Shown here one piece after another: positions 19,584-29,709 of a stretch of DNA of 36,267 nucleotides; the stretch's first letter is position 1; the number at the start of each line of letters is the position of its first letter. The DNA is from Cytophagaceae bacterium (GTDB lineage Bacteria; Bacteroidota; Bacteroidia; Bacteroidales; Marinilabiliaceae), in contig JAITVO010000246.1 in the NCBI GenBank assembly GCA_031285765.1, forward strand, positions 1-36,267, given 5' to 3'. The notes under the pieces are model-generated. The model was not told where the DNA came from. It worked only from the letters and a program-made list of their open reading frames with translations, and searched no databases. The position numbers and the translations under genes were made by a program.

Positions 19584-19739
19584 ATGAAAAGGACATTTCA
19601 ACCCTCAAACCGGAAAAGAAGAAACAAACACGGTTTCCGTTTACGTATGGCAACTGCTAATGGACGTCGTGTGCTGGCGTCGCGTCGCGCTAAAGGAAGA
19701 AAAAAACTGACCGTTTCTGACGAAAGAAAATATAAATAG
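19584..19739 (+). CDS. rpmH: 50S ribosomal protein L34
   Basis: [51 protein letters not shown]; absent from the ORF track. Confidence 0.98.
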   Translation: MKRTFQPSNRKRRNKHGFRLRMATANGRRVLASRRAKGRKKLTVSDERKYK

Positions 19740-19764
19740 GCGCTGAGCCTGATATATTCCGAAT

Positions 19765-19799
19765 AAAAAAGCTGTTTTGCAAGCAAAACAGTTTTTTTA
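19765..19799 (+). terminator. Rho-independent terminator after rpmH
   Basis: AAAAAG CTGTTTTGC AA GCAAAACAG TTTTTTT. Confidence 0.8.
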
Positions 19800-19836
19800 T
19801 TTTCCTAATGTTTGCAAAACATATCGCATAAGCAAA

Positions 19837-20712
19837 ATGCAATGGAAAGCTGTTATCGAATGTTTGCGCCCAAAACAGTGGGTAAAAAATCTGTTCATCT
19901 TTTTGCCGCTGTTTTTTGGCGGACAATTAACAGATTTGTGGACTTTATCGCAAACAGCGCTGGCTTTTTTCGGTTTTTGCTTTCTGGTAAGTGGCATCTA
20001 CATTGTTAACGACATTGCGGACATACGTGGGGATAAAAACCATCCGAAAAAGAAGTTTCGCCCCATTGCTTAGGGCAATATATCAACAAAGAAAGCGATA
20101 TGGCTGGCTGTCGGTGCGCTTATAATCGGTGTGCTGATTTTGCTTGCCATAACCAATTGCGCCGATGCAATGATGTGGAGCGGCGCTTATTTGCTGTTGA
20201 ATATTCTTTACACTTTTGTTCTGAAAAAATATTCGATTATCGACGCTGTTGCAATTGCCTGTGGGTTTGTTATCCGCATTTATATGGGCGCTTCGGTGGG
20301 CGAGCTGACCACTTCGGGATGGATTGTTGTACTTGTTTTTATTATGGCGCTGCTGCTGGCTTTTGGCAAAAGGCGCGACGATTTGAACAATTTTGAAAAA
20401 ACAACCGCCGTTTCGCGAACAAATGTATTTGCCTATTCTGTAGAATTTCTGAATGTTATTTTGAGCGTACTTTCTGCCGTAATTGCCGTAACGTACATAC
20501 AATACACGCTTTCGCCCGAAGTGATTGAACGCGTTGGCAAAAATCTTTTTGTTACTGTTCCGCTTGTTGTAATGGGATTATTGCGATATTTGCAAATTGT
20601 TTTGGTAGAAAAAAAGGAATTTAACCCGACCGACATTTTGTGGAAAGACGCTTTTTTACAACTGACGATTGCCGCTTGGATTTTGATGTTTCTGTTCTTC
20701 ATCTATTTTTAA
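19837..20712 (+). pseudogene. UbiA-family prenyltransferase (decaprenyl-phosphate phosphoribosyltransferase-like), interrupted by one in-frame TAG
   Basis: MQWKAVIECLRPKQWVKNLFIFLPLFFGG...YIVNDIADIRGDKNHPKKKFRPIA*GNISTKKAIWLAVGALIIGV...; both halves are in the same frame, stop at ~20071-20073. Confidence 0.88.
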
Positions 20713-20714
20713 AT

Positions 20715-21284
20715 ATGACGGGAAATAAAATAGCGCCTGCGGCGATTGCCGCTTTCGATTTCGACAAGACAATAACCGTAAAAGATTCGTTTACAGATTT
20801 TTTATTTTACTCATTTGGGTACGCAAAGGTGATTGTAAGACTTTTTATCATCGTACCTGCAATATTACTTCCTCTTTTTTTGCGGATGATTACCCGCGAA
20901 CGTGCAAAGCAGTGCGTTTTTTCGTTTTTCTTTAAAGGAATGAGTGTTGACAGTTTCAATCATTTGTGCAACGGCTACAGTAAAAGGATTTCGGCGATTG
21001 TTTCGGCGGAAGCCATGAACAGAATTTGCTGGCATCGGAAAAGAGGCGACGATGTGGTTATTGTAAGCGCGTCAATCATTAATTGGATTCGTGCGTGGGC
21101 TAAGCAAAACGGCATTGAGCAAGTAATTGGTACCGAACCGGAGGTGAAAAATGGCATACTAACAGGCAAATTTGCAACGCCTAACTGCAAAGGTGAAGAA
21201 AAAGTTACACGCTTTTTGAAAATATATCCCGACAGAACATTGTACACTCTGTATGCCTACGGTGACAGTAAGGGAGATAAATAA
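20715..21284 (+). pseudogene. HAD-IB-like phosphatase, prematurely terminated and frameshifted at C-terminus
   Basis: IAAFDFDKTITVKDSF, VIVSASIINWI, YAYGDSKGDK*LLDLADYRYYK then frameshift to PFEIDDK; stop interrupts the usual GDSxGDxxLL continuation. Confidence 0.8.
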
Positions 21285-21331
21285 TTGCTGGATCTGGCTG
21301 ATTACAGGTATTATAAAACCTTTCGAGATAG

Positions 21332-22600
21332 ATGATAAAAGCACTTTTATGGATAAAAAAAGAATTGCAGCACATTTTAAAAAGCATTTTGCCGTTGGAT
21401 AAAATAGAATGGATTCTTTTTATTTTCTTTTTCGGAATTTATGCTGTTTGCGGACTGACGCTTGTTTTCGGTTCGGACATGCTGTACAATACTTCCATCC
21501 GCTCAGGAAGCTATCTGGGATACGATAATATATTTCATTACAAAACTGCCGGCGGCGCTTTGGATGTCAGTCATCCGTTTATTAATCTGTTTCATTTCGC
21601 AAAGTTCGTTATCGGCAAGTGCCTGTCGTTTATTTTTGGCGCAAGGGGCGCAATCGTATTTTGCGTTTTGCTGATGAACTTTTTAGTTACATCAACGCTT
21701 ACTGTACTGTATAAGTATCTAAAAAATATTGCAAAATTGCCTGTTTATCGCAGTTTATTGCTTACGGTTTTCTGCGCTTCGTTTTTTACGGTTATTATAT
21801 TGTCGTTTACGGTCGAAACTTATCCGTTTGCCTTTCTGTTTCTGATGCTGTCGCTTTACATTCTTTCGAAAAAGTACGTTGCAGAAAAGAAATTTGGCTT
21901 CAGCACAGTGCTTATTTTTGAATTTCTTTGCGGAGGTATCACAATAACCAATGCTATTAAGCCTCTTTTGGCATTTTTACTGAACAAAGAGAGTATAAAA
22001 ACTGTTTTTCGGAATCAGCTGAAAGCTACAATTCCTTTTGTGGTAGCAGTAACGATTGTTTTTATTTTTTATTCGCTGAAATCGGTAATGATTGACAATA
22101 ATCACCGTTCAATGATTGAAATAATTAACAGTATATTAAGCTATTTGCATTTCGATAAGGAATGGCTGAAACAAATATTTATGGATTACTGGAGCAGTTC
22201 TATTTTGGTTGCACCATTAACCGCTCAAACGGTTGGCGCAGAAACAGTATTGCGTCCATCTGTTTATCTGCACTTGTGGCAATATCTTTTTTCGGGTTCG
22301 ATATTGTTAATATTTATTGCTTCTTTGGTTCTTAATCGTAAAAATACTCTTGTAAAACTCCTCTTTTTCTACATACTGATTGACATTATTATCCATTTTG
22401 TTTTCAGATACGGATTGAATGAGGCTATTATCTTTGGCGGACACTGGCTTTTTCTGGTCCCGATGCTAACCGGCTGGCTCTATTCCTTTTTTAAGACATG
22501 GAAAGGCGTTACTATTGCAATGGATGTTTATATAACTGTTTGTATTCTTGTGTTGTTGTATAATAATGCTGGGGAAATACTGGTGAAAATATTCGGATAG
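21332..22600 (+). CDS. Polytopic membrane protein of unknown function
   Basis: 422 aa with about 10 hydrophobic segments. Confidence 0.8.
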   Translation: MIKALLWIKKELQHILKSILPLDKIEWILFIFFFGIYAVCGLTLVFGSDMLYNTSIRSGSYLGYDNIFHYKTAGGALDVSHPFINLFHFAKFVIGKCLSFIFGARGAIVFCVLLMNFLVTSTLTVLYKYLKNIAKLPVYRSLLLTVFCASFFTVIILSFTVETYPFAFLFLMLSLYILSKKYVAEKKFGFSTVLIFEFLCGGITITNAIKPLLAFLLNKESIKTVFRNQLKATIPFVVAVTIVFIFYSLKSVMIDNNHRSMIEIINSILSYLHFDKEWLKQIFMDYWSSSILVAPLTAQTVGAETVLRPSVYLHLWQYLFSGSILLIFIASLVLNRKNTLVKLLFFYILIDIIIHFVFRYGLNEAIIFGGHWLFLVPMLTGWLYSFFKTWKGVTIAMDVYITVCILVLLYNNAGEILVKIFG

Positions 22601-22844
22601 CCTTACCTGTGCCTTGACATTGAATAATAAAAAACGCCTGTTTTTTCGCAGTTTCCGGCATATCCGCGCCTTGTAGCCTCACCGCGACTCGAACGCGAAC
22701 CTGAAGTTTATAAATACAATATCACAGACTTGATGTTGTACTTTAAAATTTTAACGGAAATCAGGAATGCTGTGTACAAAATCTAATATATTTATCTGCA
22801 ATTAATTTGTTGATTACACAAAATAATATGCAACAAAATAAACT

Positions 22845-23140
22845 TTAATGGATTAAAATGTTTATGCCAGTTTGAGATTTCTGCTTAGAAATCTTTTTCA
22901 TGCGTTTGCCCTGATATTTATCTGTATTTTTAATTGATTTTTGCGTAAAACCTATTTCTTCATAGTTTTGAAAAATAATTTCAGAATTTACTAGTTCATC
23001 ACCATTATAATAGTTCGTAATTTCTAAAATAAAATCCTTAGCCGCCGCTCTAATCTTTCCTGCAAAGCCAATTCTTTTTTATCGCATGAAAATACAATCA
23101 TGGGCAGCAATAAAATAAACAGTTTTTTTATAGTTTTATG
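22845..23140 (-). pseudogene. Small lipoprotein remnant, frameshifted and lacking an in-frame ATG
   Basis: Minus strand: (H)KTIKKLFILLLPMIVFSCDKKELALQERLER | frameshift | AAAKDFILEITNYYNGDELVNSEIIFQNYEEIGFTQKSIKNTDKYQGKRMKKISKQKSQTGINILIH*. Confidence 0.65.
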
Positions 23141-23211
23141 TTTTTAATTATACTGTAAAAATAATGTCAAATATTTTATTTCCAAAATATTCGCCACAAT
23201 CTTTTTCAAAC

Positions 23212-23247
23212 AAAAAAAGGACTGATTTTATTCAGTCCCTTTTTTTG
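23212..23247 (-). terminator. Terminator downstream of tRNA-Ser
   Basis: AAAAAAAGGACTGA TTTTAT TCAGTCCCTTTTTTT. Confidence 0.8.
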
Positions 23248-23286
23248 TCCGTTGAATTTGTAAGTTGTTGATTTACACAATTTGTT

Positions 23287-23372
<86 letters not shown>

Positions 23373-23563
23373 TTTTTTACAAACATCTCCTCTGAAATGC
23401 GGCGCAAAAGTAGTGAATATTTTTTATCTGCAAAATTATTTCAACGAAAAATTTTCATTTTTTTGGGGTAATCGAATAAAAACAGTTGTGATTTACCAGT
23501 AAAACAAGGTATTGCAAAAGTATATTTTATGCTTTCGGCAACAAAAAAACGGGAATACTAATG

Positions 23564-23685
23564 GAAATTTCTAAAAACTCAAAGTTCGAGGCTTGCGAGG
23601 CGATAAAAGCGCAGTTTACATGAACGTAAATGAGCATTTTATCGTCCAAAGCATAACGAAGAAATTGGAGTTTTTAGAGGTTCCC
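23564..23685 (-). mobile_element. MITE-like family 2, copy 2 (122 bp) with 5-bp TSD TAATG
   Basis: GAAATTTCTAAAAACTC ... GGAGTTTTTAGAGGTTCCC; TAATG at 23559-23563 and 23686-23690. Confidence 0.85.
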
Positions 23686-23730
23686 TAATGCTTATTACCA
23701 CTATTCTCGTTTTTTTCGTATTACTGCGTT

Positions 23731-24228
23731 TCATTGATATTGAGCCTTAACACTTTTCCGCTCCTGTTTCAAAGCCTTTTGTTGCAAACTAATATCGTCC
23801 TGCTCCTTTTTCAGAGCAACTATCTGCGCCTTAATAGCGATTTCTCTGTCATTAAGGTCTTTTTCTCGTTTGTCGAGATTGTCCAGTTTTTCATTAAATT
23901 CGGCTTTCTGCCTTGCACTTTCCATCTTCTCAACTTTGTTAATCGCTTTTTCCCATTTAATAGGGTCTTTCGCTTTTATGACAGATGCCTGTTCCCAAGT
24001 CATTAAATCCACCAACTGGGCGTCGCGCTTCTCTCTTGCACCAAAAATACGGTTTTTCTTTTCTTCTGCCGACAGTGTGGTACTTTCGACTGTATTGTCA
24101 ATTTCTTTCTGCACCTGCTTTTGGATGTTCTTAACCATTTTTTCCTGCTCTTTAGTTAATGGTGTCTGTGCAAATAATACACTTCCTGCCGTGAACAAGA
24201 GTAATCCCATAAACAAAAACTTTTTCAT
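23731..24228 (-). CDS. Hypothetical exported coiled-coil protein
   Basis: 165 aa; signal peptide MKKFLFMGLLLFTAGSVLFAQ then charged helical region. Confidence 0.8.
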   Translation of the reverse strand: MKKFLFMGLLLFTAGSVLFAQTPLTKEQEKMVKNIQKQVQKEIDNTVESTTLSAEEKKNRIFGAREKRDAQLVDLMTWEQASVIKAKDPIKWEKAINKVEKMESARQKAEFNEKLDNLDKREKDLNDREIAIKAQIVALKKEQDDISLQQKALKQERKSVKAQYQ

Positions 24229-24279
24229 ACGCTTACTTATTAAAAAATTGTCAACTATAATTGCTTCTACTATTTAACG

Positions 24280-24373
24280 GACTCTTCTTTTATTAAAAAT
24301 ACTCATTTACTTTGGTAAACTCCGCTTTTGTTTCAGGCGTAAGCCTCGAAAATCTGATTTTTAAAAGTTTCCC
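24280..24373. repeat. Degenerate family 2 MITE relic
   Basis: AAAATACTCATTTACTTTGGTAAACTCCGCTTTTG ... AAGCCTCGAAAATCTGATTTTTAAAAGTTTCCC resembles the core and right end of 15236..15357. Confidence 0.65.
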
Positions 24374-24447
24374 TCCTCAAATTCAACATCTGTTTCTCCG
24401 TACAAGGAACAAATAATAGGCTATTTTTGTTGCAATTTTCACAGGAA

Positions 24448-25398
24448 TTATTTCTTAATCCGTTTTCTTAAGTTAAGAACAGTCCCTGTTTCAGGCTCTT
24501 TCCCCTGCTCCATCCGATTGAGCCGGTAAAGTTTTTTTAGTTTCATACCATACTGATGTGCAACTGCGTGCATGGTTTCATCAGCTTTCAGCGTGTGTGT
24601 GCTGTGGTCGGAATGTGCCTTGTTTCTTTTCGGCTCAATATAGAGGTAACGATACTTTTGAATGTCAATATTATTGGGCAAATCGTTGTAATGTGGAATT
24701 TCCCATTCGCGTAAGTTAAATTCTTTGGCAAGCGAGGCAAATGTATCGCCGCGTTCAACTTCAATATATTTCACACCATTATTGTATTTAACTTCTCGCA
24801 TCTCAAAAGGATTAACAACTTTGCCCGACTTTTGTTGCCGCTTCTGTTTCCTGTTATTCCGAAGCGCTTCACTGTTCTCTTCATCGTAAAGATACAACTC
24901 GTTTTCCTCAATTATCTTAATTAATAAATTAGGATACTGCGGATTGGTGGCATAACCACACTCCTTTAAACCTTTTGCCCACGCTTTGTAGTCGGCAGGG
25001 TCGAGGTCAAACAGTTTGCTGTACCTGTCACGAGATGTAAGAAAGGTTGAATGATCTTCAAATGAGCGTAAAGGATTGTTATATACCCTGAAACATTCGT
25101 TGCGGGCGTCGTCGTGATGATACACACGCTTGCCAGTCCAGTCGTTGTGGCATTTAATACCAAAATGGTTATTCGACTCTTGCGCCAGCTTGCTGTTACC
25201 GTCCGACGACTCAAGACATGCCTGTGCCAACTTGATACTTGCGGGAATTCCCGTTTTTTTCATATCTTCAATAGCCCAGTCTTTATACGTTTGTATATAT
25301 TCCTCGCGGCTGGTTTTATTTTGCGCCGAAACGATTCCGCAAAACGACGCGGATAAGAGCGTTATAATAACTGCGGTGATAGTTTTTAGTCTTTGCAT
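24448..25398 (-). CDS. Glucosaminidase (mannosyl-glycoprotein endo-beta-N-acetylglucosaminidase-like) with LysM
   Basis: Signal peptide; GIPASIKLAQACLESSDGNSKLAQESNNHFGIKCH; LysM-like VERGDTFASLAKEFNLREWEIPHYNDL. Confidence 0.93.
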   Translation of the reverse strand: MQRLKTITAVIITLLSASFCGIVSAQNKTSREEYIQTYKDWAIEDMKKTGIPASIKLAQACLESSDGNSKLAQESNNHFGIKCHNDWTGKRVYHHDDARNECFRVYNNPLRSFEDHSTFLTSRDRYSKLFDLDPADYKAWAKGLKECGYATNPQYPNLLIKIIEENELYLYDEENSEALRNNRKQKRQQKSGKVVNPFEMREVKYNNGVKYIEVERGDTFASLAKEFNLREWEIPHYNDLPNNIDIQKYRYLYIEPKRNKAHSDHSTHTLKADETMHAVAHQYGMKLKKLYRLNRMEQGKEPETGTVLNLRKRIKK

Positions 25399-25749
25399 TT
25401 CTTTATATTTTTAACTGTAACGAATATTTGTCCCTGATAATAAACGCGGCAAAGATACAGTTTTCACTGAAAATACAGAAATAATAATACACAACTCACA
25501 CGCTACGCAAAAATTATATATTGCAACATACAGCTGTAAAAATTGTATTTGGAGGTTGAAACTATCTGCAATATAATTTTGTTTACCCGATTTTTCTTAT
25601 AAATGTTTCGCCTTAAAGAATTGAAAATTATCTACCAACAATAATTTACACTCAAAAGACTTGTATAACATAAGCGCACAACTCTTTTCATCTGTTTTTT
25701 ACAAACAATTTATTTCTACATTTGTTCCCCTAAAAACAGGCTATATCCG

Positions 25750-26277
25750 ATGGAAAAAATAAGTTTAATGCACATTGAAACGCTGCTTGGCGTGATGGTT
25801 GCCTGCGCAACGCAGCAAGGTTTATGTATGCTGGAGTTTACAGACAGGAAAAAAATTGACTGGCAAATCGTAAGTCTAAAAACAATATTGCAAAACAACA
25901 ATATTGTTGAGGACGAAACGCCCATACTGACTGCATTAAAGTGCGAGATGGCGGAGTACTTTGCAGGTAAACGGCAGCAGTTTTCTGTACCGCTACATTT
26001 TGCGGGCACCAATTTTCAGAAAAAGGTATGGACTGCATTGCTGCAAATTCCTTTCGGGGAAACCACTTCGTACATGCAACTGGCAGAAACCATCGGCGAC
26101 GGTGCAAAATATGTACGGGCTGTGGCAAATGCCAATGCAGCCAATAAAATTGCTATCGTGGTACCGTGTCATCGCGTTATTGGCTCCGATGGTTCGCTAA
26201 CGGGGTATGCGGGCGGTTTGCACCGTAAAAACTGGCTTCTGAATCATGAAGACAGCAAGCAGAAATTATTTTTGTAA
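25750..26277 (+). CDS. ogt: Methylated-DNA--[protein]-cysteine S-methyltransferase
   Basis: Active site VVPCHRVIGSDGSLTGYAGGLHRKNWLLNHE; FQKKVWTALLQIPFGETTSY. Confidence 0.95.
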   Translation: MEKISLMHIETLLGVMVACATQQGLCMLEFTDRKKIDWQIVSLKTILQNNNIVEDETPILTALKCEMAEYFAGKRQQFSVPLHFAGTNFQKKVWTALLQIPFGETTSYMQLAETIGDGAKYVRAVANANAANKIAIVVPCHRVIGSDGSLTGYAGGLHRKNWLLNHEDSKQKLFL

Positions 26278-26430
26278 ATAACACTTGTTACATGGCGTCT
26301 TTTTATAATGCTATTGGGTGTTGTTTTTTTTACATAACTTCTTAGATTAGACCGGTTCGTAAAATGTAACAAAGGTTATCCATCAAGTTAATTTTGGCTA
26401 AAGCCGACACACCTTACATACTCCATTAAC

Positions 26431-26556
26431 TATACTCAAACAGAATTGATTTGCGAATAAAAGCAACAAGGGGATTAATCCCCTTGTCAATAAATAAAAC
26501 TGAACAGTTAAAACTGGAATTCTCTGTTATTTGCAAACCATTTTTGTTTGAGTATA
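26431..26556 (+). repeat. MITE-like family 1, copy 4
   Basis: TATACTCAAACAGAATTGATTTGCGAATAAAAGC ... GCAAACCATTTTTGTTTGAGTATA with CAAGGGGATTAATCCCCTTG. Confidence 0.92.
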
Positions 26557-26759
26557 AAAACAACGGTAATGAAATAAGATGCCTCAATCCTCTCCGTCGG
26601 CTGAAGCCCAAATCACTATTCCTATCTTCCGAAGATGCCCATTTAACTAATCAATCAATTGTAGCTACACGCCCACAAGTTTTTGCAGGCGTTTTTATTT
26701 AAGTAAGCGATGCTACACAACAGATATTTTTTAACAGCAAACTCATTCCATTCAAAAGA

Positions 26760-27179
26760 AAAATATTTCCTACAAAGGAAGTTTTTTTTCCTACAAAGGA
26801 AATATTATTTTCTATAAGCCAAATATGTTTTTCTATAATCGAATTATGTTTTTATACAAATGAAATATGTTTTTCTACAAACGAAGCATGCTTTTCTATA
26901 AATGAAATATGTTTTTATATAAGCAAAGTATGTTTTTATACAAATGAAATATTTTTTTCTACAAACGAAGTGCGTTTTTCTATAAATGAAGTATGTTTTT
27001 CTATAAATGAAATATGTTTTTCTATAAATGAAATATGTTTTTCTATAAATGAAATATGTTTTTCTATAAGCGAAATATGTTTTTCTATAAATGAAATATG
27101 TTTTTCTATAAGCGAAGTATGTTTTTCTACAAATAAAATATTCTTTTCTACAAAATAAATATTCTTTTTTACAAAGTAA
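26760..27179. repeat. 20 consecutive 21-bp tandem units, consensus ATATGTTTTTCTATAAATGAA
   Basis: Manual segmentation gives exactly 20 x 21 bp with substitutions but no indels. Confidence 0.95.
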
Positions 27180-27237
27180 ATGTGTTCCATTTAATACACT
27201 GATTGAAATGGATGAATATAATGCCGCTGTGTAACAT

Positions 27238-27499
27238 CAATAAGTAAGTGTGCGAGCGAGAGTAATTAATCCATATTATTTATTGATGTTACGCATTCCG
27301 ATAGGAAATAGAGTTCGGCATTAGCCAATGTATCGCTTGGTAGCGAAGCAATCGTACCAAAAAGTGCAGCATCCTGTTAAGGATGCTGCACTAATAGGAT
27401 ATCCGATTTTCGCACATTGCATTTTCAACCAAGCGACAATCCTTAGCAGGATTTAGACAATCAAAAATAATATGAATTAATTTTGATCACTTACTTAAT
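27238..27499. repeat. ~260 bp nested inverted-repeat element (possible MITE)
   Basis: Ends AATAAGTAAGTG ... CACTTACTTAAT; internal hairpin GTGCAGCATCC TGTTAA GGATGCTGCAC; CGCTTGGT ... ACCAAGCG. Confidence 0.55.
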
Positions 27500-27517
27500 A
27501 CTCCCTTTTTGGTATTT

Positions 27518-29647
27518 CTACTTTTTTTCAGGCTTCGGCAGCAACACTTTGCGCGACAGTTTAAGTTTGCCTGTGCGGGAGTCGATTTCCAGCAACTGAA
27601 CATCAATAACATCGCCTTCTTTTAACACGTCTTCCACTTTTTCGATACGACGGTGGTCGATTTCGGAAACGTGGAGCAAGCCGTCTTTGCCGGGCAGTAT
27701 TTCGATGAATGCGCCAAAGGGCATAATCGATTTTACTTTGCCTGTGTAAACTTTGCCTACTTCGGGAATGGCAACAATGGCGTTGATGCGTTCGAGCGCC
27801 TTGTCAATTGACTCTTTGTTGTCAGCCGAAATATCCACAATGCCATAATTTCCTTCTTCGGTGATAGCAATAACGGTGCCCGATGTACTCTGTATGTCCT
27901 GAATAATTTTTCCGCCTGGTCCGATTACTGCGCCAATCATCTCTTTCGGGATGCGAATAGTTACAATTCGCGGAGCGTGCGGCTTGTAGTCTTCGCGCGG
28001 CTCGGCAAGTGTTTCGAGTATTTTTCCAAGAATGTGCATACGCCCCTCTTTAGCTTGGTTCAATGCCTTTTCGAGGATTTCGTACGAAAGTCCGTCCACT
28101 TTGATGTCCATTTGAGTAGCCGTAATTCCGTTTACAGTGCCAGTTACCTTAAAGTCCATGTCGCCAAGATGGTCTTCGTCGCCAAGAATATCGGAAAGCA
28201 CAACGTATTGACCTGTTTTGGTATCGCTAATCAAACCCATTGCGATTCCCGAAACGGGACGCTTGATTTTGATACCCGAATCCATCAGCGCAAGCGTACC
28301 TGCGCAAACAGTTGCCATCGACGACGAGCCGTTCGATTCCAAAATATCGGAAACGACACGTACAACGTAAGGATTTTCGTCGGGCATCATGGGTTTGAGT
28401 GCTCTAAGGGCAAGGTTTCCGTGTCCGATTTCGCGACGACCCGTGCCGCGATACGGACGCGCTTCGCCTGTCGAAAACGGCGGGAAATTATAATGAAGCA
28501 AAAAGCGGTCGAAACTTTTATTCAATACATCGTCAATCATTTTTTCGTCCAACTTTGTACCCAGCGTAACGGTGGTGAGCGATTGCGTTTCGCCGCGTGT
28601 AAAAATTGCCGAACCGTGAGCTCCCGGTAAATAATCTACTTCGCACCAAATTGGGCGGATTTCGTTCATCTTTCTGCCGTCGAGGCGGATGCCATCGTCG
28701 AGCATCAGTCGTCGAACTGCTTCTTTTTCTACGTCGTGATAATATTTGTTAATCAGTTCGGTTGGAATCTCGTTCTCTTCAACGCTTTCGTAGTTGGTTG
28801 CCACAAACTCGTCCTTTATGGCTTTAAACGAATCGGAACGCTCGTGTTTGTTGGCATTTCCTTTGGCGGCAACAGCATACACCTTGTCGTAAGTTTCTTT
28901 CCACACCTTTTCGCGAAGTTCTTCGTCGTTTTCTTCGTGGCAATATTCGCGTTTTACGGTTTTACCAACCAACTCGGCAAGTTCCAACTGAATTTTACAA
29001 TGACTCTTGATGGCTTCGTGAGCAACCTTCATGGCTTCGAGCAGTTCGGCTTCCGAAACTTCGTTCATTTCGCCTTCAACCATCATAATATTATCGTACG
29101 ATGCGCCCACCATAATGTCCAAATCGGCAGTTTTGAGTTCCGAAAGCGTGGGATTTACAACGAATTTGCCGTTGATGCGGGCAACTCGAACTTCGGAAAT
29201 AGGTCCGTTAAACGGAATGTCGGAAACAGCCAGCGCAGCACTTGCTGCAAGCCCAGCCAGCGCATCGGGCGTACTCTCTTTATCGGCAGAAATCAGGTTG
29301 ATATTCACAAAAACTTCTGCATGAAAATCGTCGGGAAACAGCGGACGCAAAGCTCTATCCACTAATCGCGAAACCAGAATTTCGTAGTCCGACGGCTTTG
29401 CTTCTCTCTTTTGGAAACCTCCGGGGAATCGTCCCGCAGCAGCATATTTTTCTTTGTACTCGACCGATAGCGGCATAAAATCGGTTCCGGGCTTTGCTTC
29501 CTGCGCCGCCACAACGGTAGCAAGCAGATAGGTGTTACCCATGCGTACCACCACTGAGCCATCAGCCTGTTTTGCAAGTTTGCCTGTTTCGATTACGATT
29601 GACCTTCCATCGCCGAGGTCAATTACTTTTTCAATTGGTTTAATCAT
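27518..29647 (-). CDS. pnp: Polyribonucleotide nucleotidyltransferase
   Basis: 709 aa; tandem RNase PH domains ([33 protein letters not shown]), KH domain ([16 protein letters not shown]), S1 domain ([28 protein letters not shown]). Confidence 0.98.
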   Translation of the reverse strand: MIKPIEKVIDLGDGRSIVIETGKLAKQADGSVVVRMGNTYLLATVVAAQEAKPGTDFMPLSVEYKEKYAAAGRFPGGFQKREAKPSDYEILVSRLVDRALRPLFPDDFHAEVFVNINLISADKESTPDALAGLAASAALAVSDIPFNGPISEVRVARINGKFVVNPTLSELKTADLDIMVGASYDNIMMVEGEMNEVSEAELLEAMKVAHEAIKSHCKIQLELAELVGKTVKREYCHEENDEELREKVWKETYDKVYAVAAKGNANKHERSDSFKAIKDEFVATNYESVEENEIPTELINKYYHDVEKEAVRRLMLDDGIRLDGRKMNEIRPIWCEVDYLPGAHGSAIFTRGETQSLTTVTLGTKLDEKMIDDVLNKSFDRFLLHYNFPPFSTGEARPYRGTGRREIGHGNLALRALKPMMPDENPYVVRVVSDILESNGSSSMATVCAGTLALMDSGIKIKRPVSGIAMGLISDTKTGQYVVLSDILGDEDHLGDMDFKVTGTVNGITATQMDIKVDGLSYEILEKALNQAKEGRMHILGKILETLAEPREDYKPHAPRIVTIRIPKEMIGAVIGPGGKIIQDIQSTSGTVIAITEEGNYGIVDISADNKESIDKALERINAIVAIPEVGKVYTGKVKSIMPFGAFIEILPGKDGLLHVSEIDHRRIEKVEDVLKEGDVIDVQLLEIDSRTGKLKLSRKVLLPKPEKK

Positions 29648-29709
29648 AATTTATACTTCTTTTATTCGGGTGCAAAGGTATATAATATTTCTAACATTTT
29701 TAATTGCTT

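Noticed and set aside
19837-20712. TAG readthrough or stop-codon reassignment in UbiA
   Set aside because: rpmH and other genes here end normally in TAG, and no recoding signal was seen; a point nonsense mutation or base-call error is simpler.
26760-27179. CRISPR array
   Set aside because: 21-bp units are directly adjacent without unique spacers, and no cas genes are present.
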